Below, piece after piece: positions 8,002 to 14,892 of a DNA stretch of 51,700 nucleotides (the stretch's first letter is position 1; each line of letters begins with the position of its first letter). The translations under genes were made by a program, and so were the position numbers. The notes under the pieces were generated by a model. It was given only the letters and a program-made list of their open reading frames with translations. It searched no databases and was not told the DNA's origin. This DNA is from Candidatus Aminicenantota bacterium (GTDB lineage: Bacteria > Acidobacteriota > Aminicenantia > Aminicenantales > UBA4085): positions 1 through 51,700 of the forward strand of contig JADGNV010000058.1 of assembly GCA_017883285.1 (NCBI GenBank), read 5' to 3'.

Positions 8002-10104
8002 TCAACGGCCGGAATGCGTCAGGGCTTCGTCCAGGAGCTCCGCGGTGTGGGCCGCGCGCACGGCCAGGCCCCGGCTCCGGCAGCCGCCCCGGATCTGGAG
8101 CAGGCAGCCCGGGCAGTCCATGGCCACGATCCCGGCCCCCGTCTTCTCGATGGCAGCCAGCTTGTCGGCCAGCAGTTCGGCCGAGATTTCGGGATTGTCC
8201 AGGCTGTAGCTCCCGGCGAACCCGCAGCACTTGTCGGCCTCGTCCATCTCCACGATCCCGGCGCCGAGGGCCAGCTCGACAATCGTCCTCGAGGCCCGTT
8301 CGGCCGCAAGCAGGTTTTTATGATGGCAGGAATCGTGGTACGTGGCCGTGAGGCCGGCGGGCGCATTTTTCCGCATCCCCCGGACGGCCGCGAGCTCGTT
8401 TTCAACGATGAACCGGCCGAAGGGGATGACCGCTTTCGCCAAGGACTTCGCCTTTTCGGATCCGTCGATCTCCAGGCCCCGCTTCGAGAGCATCGTCGCG
8501 CAGGTCGGGCAGAGGGTGACGACCGGTCCGTCGATCCCCATCTTGCCGAGTAGCGCGGCGAACGCCCGGCCCGAGGCCTTCCGGAAACCCGCGTTCGACG
8601 GCGGGAACCCGCAGCATAGGCCGGGCGCGAGTCTCACCGCGTAGCCGAGCCTCGCCAGGACGCGCGCCGCGGCCAGGCCGATTTCGGGATAAAAGTGCTC
8701 GACGAGGCAGCCGCCGTAAATCGTGACCGGGCCTTTGGCCGCATTCGCGGGAGCGACGGACGACGGGAATTCTTTTTTGAACAGCTTCGTGAGCGCCGCG
8801 GGCGCGGGCGACGGAAGGGCGCGGAAGCGGTCGTACTTTTTCATCCAGGCCGGCAGCCGACGGGCGAATCCGTCCTTCGCCCCGACGGCCTTCCGCCCCG
8901 CGCGCGCGACTCGGAAGGCCGCCTGCTGCAGCCGCGGCCGGCCCATGACCCCGTCGAAGGCGAGCCGCTTCCACAGCGCCGTTCCCGTTTCGCGGTTCAG
9001 CCGCTCGGCCAGGGCGGTGATCAGGTCGGCGATCGGGATCTTCGCCGCGCAATACGCTTCGCAGCGGTGGCAGCGCAGGCAGAGCTTGGCTAGCGCCTTG
9101 GATTTGTCGAGTCCGTGGATCCAGGCGGTGAAGAGCGTCCCGATGCCGCCCATGTAAATATGCGCGTATTCCCCGCCCCCCAGGAGCTGATAGACCGGGC
9201 AGACGTTCAGACAGGCCGAGCATTTGATGCAGCGCAGCGCAGCGCGGAACGCCGGGTCGGCGGCCATCTCGGACCGGTGATTGTCGAGGAGGACGATGTA
9301 CTGCGCCGCGGCGTGCGGCCCGGCAATGAAGGAGACGTAGCTCGTGATCGTCTGGCCGGTCGCGTTGCGCGGGAGGAGCTTGAGGAGCGCCAGGGCGTCG
9401 GCCGTCGTCGGCACAACCTTCTCGATCGTCGCCAGGACAATGTGGACCGGCGGGACGGTGGTAACCAAACGGCCGTTGCCCTCGTTCGTAACCAGAAGGA
9501 TCGCCCCGTTCTCGGCTATCAAGGCATTGGCCCCGGACAGTCCGGCCTGGGCGGCGAAGATCTCCTTCCGCATTTCGCCCCGGGCGATGCGGACGAGGGA
9601 GGGGATATCCTCCGGCACGTCCCGCTCGAGCCGGCGGGCGAAGAGCGCGGCCACGTCCTGGCGGGTCAGGTGGATGGCCGGCATGACCATGTGCGTCGGC
9701 CGTTCGGCCGCGATCTGGACGATCCACTCCCCGAGGTCGGTCTCGCGGGCCTCGACGCCGCGCTCCGCGAGATAGTCGTTGAGGCCGGTCTCCTCGCTGA
9801 CCATGGACTTGCTCTTGGCCATCTTCCGGACGCCGTGCCGGCGGCAGATTTCGAGAATCGCCGCGTTGGCCTCGGCCCCGTCGCGCGCCCGCAGGACGAC
9901 GCTTCCGTGAGCCCGGGCGTTCTCTTCGAAGCGGGCGAGAAGCTCTTCGTTCCGGTCCAGGGCGTCGTCCTTGATCGCCGCGAGCCGGGTCCTCAGCTCC
10001 TCGAAATCGTAGCCCTCGAGCGCCGTCCGGCGCTTCGTCAGGTAGCTCAACGAAAAATCCTGGAGGACTTTCTTGAGGGCGGGATCGACGGTTCTCTTTT
10101 TCAT
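8002..10104 (-). CDS. Fused LutB-LutA: LUD/4Fe-4S protein plus CCG-domain subunit (lactate oxidation)
   Basis: The 700-residue protein joins two subunits that are separate in Bacillus LutABC. Residues about 70-300 form the LUD domain. Two ferredoxin-type clusters follow: C292, C295, C298, C302 (CIKCSACLNVC) and C342, C345, C348, C352 (CLRCHRCEAYC). From about 465 come two cysteine-rich CCG domains (GGCLVEHFYPE...LCCGFPPS and SCHHKNLL...CCGFAGSY...DCPGC). Together with LutC it should oxidise L-lactate to pyruvate and pass electrons through its clusters. The start overlaps the LutC stop by four bases (ATGA). It is the last gene of the operon beginning at 14687. A role with another 2-hydroxy acid is possible. 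Confidence 0.88.
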   Translation of the reverse strand: MKKRTVDPALKKVLQDFSLSYLTKRRTALEGYDFEELRTRLAAIKDDALDRNEELLARFEENARAHGSVVLRARDGAEANAAILEICRRHGVRKMAKSKSMVSEETGLNDYLAERGVEARETDLGEWIVQIAAERPTHMVMPAIHLTRQDVAALFARRLERDVPEDIPSLVRIARGEMRKEIFAAQAGLSGANALIAENGAILLVTNEGNGRLVTTVPPVHIVLATIEKVVPTTADALALLKLLPRNATGQTITSYVSFIAGPHAAAQYIVLLDNHRSEMAADPAFRAALRCIKCSACLNVCPVYQLLGGGEYAHIYMGGIGTLFTAWIHGLDKSKALAKLCLRCHRCEAYCAAKIPIADLITALAERLNRETGTALWKRLAFDGVMGRPRLQQAAFRVARAGRKAVGAKDGFARRLPAWMKKYDRFRALPSPAPAALTKLFKKEFPSSVAPANAAKGPVTIYGGCLVEHFYPEIGLAAARVLARLGYAVRLAPGLCCGFPPSNAGFRKASGRAFAALLGKMGIDGPVVTLCPTCATMLSKRGLEIDGSEKAKSLAKAVIPFGRFIVENELAAVRGMRKNAPAGLTATYHDSCHHKNLLAAERASRTIVELALGAGIVEMDEADKCCGFAGSYSLDNPEISAELLADKLAAIEKTGAGIVAMDCPGCLLQIRGGCRSRGLAVRAAHTAELLDEALTHSGR

Positions 10105-10721
10105 GTGAGGAGGATAACCAGGCGCGAGGGGCCGTGGACGCCGATAGTCAGCTGGCCTTCGATGTCCGCGGTCCGGCTCGGACCGGTGACCAGCGAAACC
10201 TGGGGCGAGGGGATATCGGTCCGGCCGAGGTGCGCGGCGAACGCCGGAGCGAGGTCGTCCAGGCTCGCCGTAACGGTGCGCGCCTCAAGAAGGCAGACAC
10301 AGACTTCAGGCAGCGTCCAGACGTTTTTCTCCGCATCGTTCCGGTCGAAGTGGACGAGGGTCCCGGTTTCGGCGACGCCGTGGTCGGCGGCGACGATCCC
10401 CGCGTCGACCCAGATCAAGGGACGAGCCTCCGGCTCGCCACTCGCCCGTGGATATAAGCCACGGTCGAGTACGGCGGAAGTGGACCCCCGGGCAAAGCCC
10501 GGGGCCCCGGCCGCCGTCGAATCGCCGCCCAGGGTCGTTCCGGTCCCGGCGAATTCCCGATCAAACGGCGGGCGGAGCTTGAGATCGGGCGAGATCAAGG
10601 CCGTTCGGAGATCGTTCTTCTTCAGAAAATCCTGGATGAAGGCCGCCGCCGCGCGCACGTCCGCGACGCGCTCGACCTCCGCCCCGGCGATCCTGGCCTT
10701 TTCAATGAATCGTTTGATCAT
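10101..10721 (-). CDS. lutC: LutC-like LUD-domain protein with an unusual inserted segment
   Basis: This 206-residue LUD-domain protein carries the family signature VDAGIVAADHGVAETGTLV at about residues 108-126 (split here as VDAGIVAADHGV and AETGTLV). LutC is the third component of the lactate oxidation complex. Its ATG directly abuts the stop of the aldolase gene, and its stop overlaps the LutAB start, so all three are translationally coupled. Between about residues 70 and 105 there is a Gly/Ala/Arg/Pro-rich stretch (APGFARG, LYPRASGEPEARP) not expected in the family. Its DNA consists of three consecutive hairpins (10423-10504), so it looks like an in-frame insertion. Confidence 0.82.
   Translation of the reverse strand: MIKRFIEKARIAGAEVERVADVRAAAAFIQDFLKKNDLRTALISPDLKLRPPFDREFAGTGTTLGGDSTAAGAPGFARGSTSAVLDRGLYPRASGEPEARPLIWVDAGIVAADHGVAETGTLVHFDRNDAEKNVWTLPEVCVCLLEARTVTASLDDLAPAFAAHLGRTDIPSPQVSLVTGPSRTADIEGQLTIGVHGPSRLVILLT
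10423..10504. repeat. Three consecutive perfect hairpins inside lutC
   Basis: Hairpin 1 is CGAGCC-TCC-GGCTCG (10423-10437). Hairpin 2 is CCGTGG-(7 nt)-CCACGG (10446-10464). Hairpin 3 is CCCCGGGC-AAA-GCCCGGGG (10486-10504). All arms are perfectly complementary. The 82-bp block is translated in frame. Confidence 0.8.
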
Positions 10722-12044
10722 TCACCACTTCTTCGCCTTCTCCGGCTCCATCTTCCGCATGTCGAGCCCCTGCTCCATGGCCCCGATGCGGTAGAGGCAG
10801 ATTTCCCGGAGCGACGACGGGTGATGCAGGACCTCCGACAGGGACTGGCTGCCGACCGCCCAGACGCCGCCGCCCCGGACGACCGCGACCTTGTAGTCGT
10901 GAAGCCGCCGGATGAGCGTCTCCCGGTCCACGTCGGGGGGAAGGACGGGGATGACGAGATACATGAAGCTGCCTTCGGCGTCGATCGGTACGATCCGGTC
11001 GCGCGGCGCGTCCTCCCCGGGGAGGCGGTAATGGGCGTGGGCCTCGGCCTCGGGAACCCAGCAGTGCATGACCGTCTGGAAGTCGGTCTCGGCGTAGATC
11101 GTCTTGTGGAGGGCGAGCTCGGGCGAATCGCCCCCGTCCGCCCGCAGCGGGACCTTGAGCAGCGGGCCGCCGACCTCCCGCGGCATGGACGCTTTGGGTG
11201 CGTACAGGAGATCGTTCACCCCGCGGACGGACATCGAACCCGTATGGAACGGCGACAGCCGCGACTCGAAGATCCGCGCGCCGGCCTTGCGGAACTCGCA
11301 GAGGATCTCGGTCTCCTCGGGAAACTCGTTCCGCCCGTCCCCCTCGACGGCGAACGCGTCCGGCCGGTAGGCAAAGCAGGAGGCGGGATCGGCCTTGATC
11401 CTGGCCCTCAAGGCCCCAAGATCGACGCCGAGCTTGCGGGCCGATCTCGCGACGGCACCCGCGTTGTTGGCGGCGCAGATCAAAAAGAACGCCTCGCTCA
11501 GGGACCGGCCCCGGGCGAACGTGCCGTGGGCCTGGATGACGGTCACGGGATGCTCCGCCAGCCGCTTCGGGATCAGGGCGGCCATCTCGGGCGAGCCGCT
11601 CGGCACGGCCACCCAGTCCACGTGGACGTGGTCGCCGAGGTGGTAATAGCCGAGCGGATCGATCGGCACGAAGTCGGCCGGTTGGCTGGGCTTCGGCGCG
11701 TCGTCGAGCGTGGCGATGGCCAGGTCCTTGGTATGGGCGTGCATCGAGGCGCGCACACCCTCGATCGCCAGGATCTTCTGGTGGATATCGGTCTCAGACG
11801 AAGCCTTGTAGTAGCCGTAGTCGGTCTCGGTCGCCGAGAGGAAGCAGATCTGGTCGGCGGAGAGGTCGCCTTTCTGCGAGCCCGTGGCGGTGATGATGAT
11901 CTGGTCCTCCCCCGCCTCGTCCCGGACGCGGACGGCCATGTTGCCGCTGTGACTGTCCTGGATGTCGTAGGCGAGAGAAGCCCGGCCGATCGATTGGAAC
12001 AGACCTAGAATCTCTTCGCTGGCTTTCCATTGGCGGCGGATCAT
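10722..12044 (-). CDS. Tandem class II aldolase/adducin-domain protein
   Basis: The 440-residue protein holds two class II aldolase domains. The first (about residues 5-200) has the expected features: SGNMAVRV, a glutamate in SSETDIHQ, the metal site HAH in SMHAHTKD and a further His in QAHGTFARG. The second (about 235-430) keeps the fold (HTGSMSVRG) but has HCW where the metal-binding pair should be, so it may be inactive or altered. Class II aldolases such as L-fuculose- or L-rhamnulose-1-phosphate aldolase split a ketose phosphate into DHAP and an aldehyde, often lactaldehyde. The ATG at 12044 follows GGAGG and overlaps the AOR stop by four bases; a longer frame upstream is antisense to nothing useful and out of register with AOR. 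Confidence 0.82.
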   Translation of the reverse strand: MIRRQWKASEEILGLFQSIGRASLAYDIQDSHSGNMAVRVRDEAGEDQIIITATGSQKGDLSADQICFLSATETDYGYYKASSETDIHQKILAIEGVRASMHAHTKDLAIATLDDAPKPSQPADFVPIDPLGYYHLGDHVHVDWVAVPSGSPEMAALIPKRLAEHPVTVIQAHGTFARGRSLSEAFFLICAANNAGAVARSARKLGVDLGALRARIKADPASCFAYRPDAFAVEGDGRNEFPEETEILCEFRKAGARIFESRLSPFHTGSMSVRGVNDLLYAPKASMPREVGGPLLKVPLRADGGDSPELALHKTIYAETDFQTVMHCWVPEAEAHAHYRLPGEDAPRDRIVPIDAEGSFMYLVIPVLPPDVDRETLIRRLHDYKVAVVRGGGVWAVGSQSLSEVLHHPSSLREICLYRIGAMEQGLDMRKMEPEKAKKW

Positions 12045-13894
12045 GGCCTCCTCCCCACGATCCTCAGCGCCCGGAGCAGGCCTTCGCGGGGCCGCCCCGC
12101 CACGTCCCAGCCGCGCACCTGGTAGTAGTCGTCCCGCATCCGCTCCTGGGACTCGCGCGAAACCACCCTCTCCTGGCCGGCCACGGAGATCGGGACCTCG
12201 GCGAAGCGCGGCGGGAGGAGATCGTCGTCCCGGGTCGCGCCCGCCTCGAAGTTGAAGAGGCGTTCGAGGGCCGCCACGCGGTTGGCGATCTCCTCGAGGC
12301 GGCCCTCCGAGAAGTCCATCCCCGTGACGCCGGACATCATCCGCGCCCAGGGCCCGACGTCGAAGGCGAAACCCGTGAAGCGGCAGATCCCCAGGCTGTC
12401 TTGGAGGATGCCCTTGTTCTGCATGTTGCGGACCGCGATCGGCGACTGAAGGAGACTGAAGCGCGGGATCTCCTTCGTCCCGCCGAAGAAGGCGAGCGAG
12501 ACCGCGTATCCGCCCCGGAGGTGGCACGCGCCCGAGGGCGAGGTCATGTAGCCCAGGGCCTGGGTGAACGAGGCCCGCGGGTCGTAGCCGGGGATTTCGA
12601 GTTTTTTCACGGACATGGAAAGGTCGGGCCGGCCGAACCGGCCCGCCAGGCGGAACGAGCCCTCGGCCAGGAGCGCGCCCGCGCCCCGCCGGTAAGCGGT
12701 ATCGACCGCCAGCCGGGCGAGGGCCGGGCCGTCGCCGAAACGGATATCCAGGCCGCCCGCGTCTTCGCCCGCGAGGAGGCCGCGCTCGAAGAGCTCCATG
12801 GCGCAGGCGACGGTCCCGCCGAAGCTCATGGTGTCGATCCCGAGCTCATTGAGGCGGTAGTTGGCCCGGGTGATGTCCGCCAGGTCGTAGACGTCGCAGT
12901 CGGGGCCCATCATCACCACGGTCTCGTATTCGGGGCCCTCGCCCTTCTCGGTCCGGCCGTCCGCGCCCTCGAGGCGCGTGTGGCGCTGGCAGCCGATCGG
13001 ACAGAGGAAGCAGCCGCCCGCCCGCTCCAGGATCGTCCGGGCGATCGTTTCGCCCGAGACCCGCTCGAGGGCCTCTTCGTCGTGGCGGGTGTCGAGGAAA
13101 TTCTTGTGGGGCAGCATGTTGATGACGTTGATCAGCTCGACGAGCCCCGCCGTGCCCAGCTCGCGGAGCAGCCGCTTGGTGACCGGCGCCTGCTTCATGA
13201 GGTAGAGCGCCTGCTCGTAGCCGGAGCGGTACTGCTCCTTGTCCCGGATCCGGATCTTCTCCCGGCCGGCGACGCGGATCGCCTTGAGGTTCTTGCTCCC
13301 CCAGACCGCGCCCGGACCGCACCGGCCGTAGACCCGGTTCTTGTCGTTGCCCACGGCCGCAATCCGGACGAGGTTCTCGCCCGCGGGCCCGATGCAGAGG
13401 ATCTTCGGCCTGCCGGCGGGCCCCGGGTCGGCTGCGAGGGCGTCTGTGGTTTGGTGGATGTCGAGCCCCCAGAGGTGATGGGCCGGGAGCACGTCCACCT
13501 GGCCGAGGGCGATGTCGATGAAGACGGGCGAGGCGGCTCGGCCCCGGACGACGAGCGCGTCGAAGCCCGTGGACTTGAAGGCCGCGCCCCAGGTCCCGCC
13601 CGAGTTCGAGGTCCCGATGACGCCGGTCAGCGGGGACTTGAAGACCATGTGCCCGCGGCCGGCCGTCGGCGCGTTCGTGCCGATGAGGGGCGAGGTGGCG
13701 ATGACAAAGACGTTGTCCGGGCCGAGCGGGTCGCAGCGCGGGTCGACGGCATCGTAGAAGAGCCGGGTGGCCAGCCCGCGGCCGCCCAGGTAATCGGCGA
13801 ACAGGGCCGGATCGAGCGGCTTGGTCCGGACGTCGCCCGTGCCGAGGTCGATGTCGAGAAATTTTCCGTGGAATCCGTATAAGGTCTCGTTCAT
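12041..13894 (-). CDS. aor: Aldehyde:ferredoxin oxidoreductase (tungsten/molybdenum-pterin)
   Basis: The 617-residue protein has the AOR layout: an N-terminal pterin-binding domain (GFHGKFLDIDL, YLGGRGLATRL, SPLTGVIGTSNSGGTWG), GPGAVWGSKNLKAI at about 195-210, and the four cluster cysteines C295, C298, C302 (GGCFLCPIGC) and C504 (SLGICRF). AORs oxidise aldehydes to carboxylic acids and reduce ferredoxin in the cytoplasm of anaerobes. A GTG at 13903 is also possible, overlapping the MoaD stop, but the ATG at 13894 has GGAGG at proper spacing. It follows a MoaD-like gene and precedes an aldolase and lactate oxidation genes, which suggests that it handles the aldehyde made by the aldolase. Metal and substrate cannot be read from the sequence. 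Confidence 0.9.
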   Translation of the reverse strand: MNETLYGFHGKFLDIDLGTGDVRTKPLDPALFADYLGGRGLATRLFYDAVDPRCDPLGPDNVFVIATSPLIGTNAPTAGRGHMVFKSPLTGVIGTSNSGGTWGAAFKSTGFDALVVRGRAASPVFIDIALGQVDVLPAHHLWGLDIHQTTDALAADPGPAGRPKILCIGPAGENLVRIAAVGNDKNRVYGRCGPGAVWGSKNLKAIRVAGREKIRIRDKEQYRSGYEQALYLMKQAPVTKRLLRELGTAGLVELINVINMLPHKNFLDTRHDEEALERVSGETIARTILERAGGCFLCPIGCQRHTRLEGADGRTEKGEGPEYETVVMMGPDCDVYDLADITRANYRLNELGIDTMSFGGTVACAMELFERGLLAGEDAGGLDIRFGDGPALARLAVDTAYRRGAGALLAEGSFRLAGRFGRPDLSMSVKKLEIPGYDPRASFTQALGYMTSPSGACHLRGGYAVSLAFFGGTKEIPRFSLLQSPIAVRNMQNKGILQDSLGICRFTGFAFDVGPWARMMSGVTGMDFSEGRLEEIANRVAALERLFNFEAGATRDDDLLPPRFAEVPISVAGQERVVSRESQERMRDDYYQVRGWDVAGRPREGLLRALRIVGRRP

Positions 13895-13899
13895 GCCGT

Positions 13900-14175
13900 T
13901 CACCCTCCGCCCATCATGGGAAAGACGGCAAGAACGTCGCCTTCCCGGAGCGGGGTTGCCGCGCCGGTCGCGGGCGGAAGTCCGGCGCCGCTGATCATGA
14001 CGACGATATGGGGCCTGGGCCGGCCGCCGTCGAAGATCTCGGCCCGCCGAGCGGGCGAATCGCAGAGGAGCTCGAGGGCCTCCCCGACGCTCGCCCCGTC
14101 GGGGAGGTTGAGGGCGCGGTCCTTCCCCCCGAACAGCTCGCGGAAATAGGCGAAAAATCTCACCCGGACGGTCAT
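13900..14175 (-). CDS. MoaD/ThiS-like sulfur carrier protein
   Basis: This 91-residue beta-grasp protein begins MTVRVRFFAYFRELFGGKD and ends MMGGG. The C-terminal Gly-Gly is what is adenylated and thiocarboxylated to supply sulfur for molybdopterin or tungstopterin. MoaD-like proteins are often encoded beside AOR genes, as here. The stop at 13900-13902 lies just before the AOR start, and its own start overlaps the THEP1-like stop (ATGA). The three terminal glycines are one more than usual; whether the last is trimmed is unknown. Confidence 0.85.
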   Translation of the reverse strand: MTVRVRFFAYFRELFGGKDRALNLPDGASVGEALELLCDSPARRAEIFDGGRPRPHIVVMISGAGLPPATGAATPLREGDVLAVFPMMGGG

Positions 14176-14687
14176 GACCGCCCCCCGAGATCGCCGTTGC
14201 TTACAGTGACGACGGCGGCTTCGGCCCGGATGACCTTCAGCTCCCGGCCGGCGAACGCCGCCCGGACGTCGTCGATCAGCGACTCCCGGACCACCACGAG
14301 CGCGGGCCGGTTGCGGCCCGAGAGCTCCCCGATCAAGGCGGGCCAGACGCCGCCGCCCGCGAGCTCGAGGGGCCCGACTTCGTCCACGATGAGGAGGTCG
14401 GCCGGGCCGCCGCGGCGGATGATCTCCCCGGCCGCGGCCAGTCCCCGGGGCAGGAGGACATACGGCCCCACCCGCGGTCCGTCGGCGTCTCCGTGTCTTC
14501 GCAGAAGGGGCGTCCGCGCCGCGGTGCGGAGGTCCCGCAAATCGTAGCCGGCGGTTTCCCCGCCCGCGAGGACCCGCAGGCTGAGATAGCCGTCGAGATT
14601 CGGATGCCGTTCGCGGAGCGACGGCAGGCTGCGCTCGAGGAACGTCGTCTTGCCGCTGCCGACCGTGCCGGTCAGGAGATAAATCAC
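14172..14687 (-). CDS. THEP1-type nucleoside-triphosphatase
   Basis: A P-loop (YLLTGTVGSGKTT) lies directly at the N-terminus and a Walker B-like DEVGPLEL near residue 105, which is the pattern of the THEP1/NTPase_1 family of about 175-190 residues. These cytoplasmic enzymes hydrolyse nucleoside triphosphates; their role is unclear. I chose the GTG at 14687 because family members start just before the P-loop; TTG at 14723 would add 12 residues. Downstream the gene overlaps the MoaD-like gene, so it heads the AOR operon. A link to pterin cofactor handling is possible from context only. Confidence 0.8.
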   Translation of the reverse strand: MIYLLTGTVGSGKTTFLERSLPSLRERHPNLDGYLSLRVLAGGETAGYDLRDLRTAARTPLLRRHGDADGPRVGPYVLLPRGLAAAGEIIRRGGPADLLIVDEVGPLELAGGGVWPALIGELSGRNRPALVVVRESLIDDVRAAFAGRELKVIRAEAAVVTVSNGDLGGRS

Positions 14688-14767
14688 ATGATGAGGATAA
14701 TTGAAAACCGGCACAAAATCCAATTATTCAGAGTTTCAGCCTACGCGATTAATTCAAGGCGAGGGGT

Positions 14768-14875
14768 GGGGCGGCATTCCTGAGGCCCGCATAGCGGAGG
14801 GGTGCCCCCACGCGTAGCAGGGGGGGAACCGAGGGGGGACCGGCGAAACGCCGGCGGGCCGGGGGATGCCGCCCC
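14768..14875. repeat. GC-rich branched palindromic block between secretin and NTPase genes
   Basis: An outer stem pairs 14768-14780 (GGGGCGGCATTCC) with 14863-14875 at 12 of 13 positions. Inside lie the hairpin CCGC-ATA-GCGG (14787-14797), a G4/C4 pair at 14799-14808, and CCGGCG-AAA-CGCCGG (14840-14854). The block starts 18 bases after the secretin stop on the minus strand. It has no T-run, so a plain intrinsic terminator is unlikely. On the minus strand it contains GCTACGCGTGGGGG, which resembles the repeat units inside the M1 peptidase gene. Confidence 0.65.
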
Positions 14876-14892
14876 GCTCCGCAGCTTCCTCC

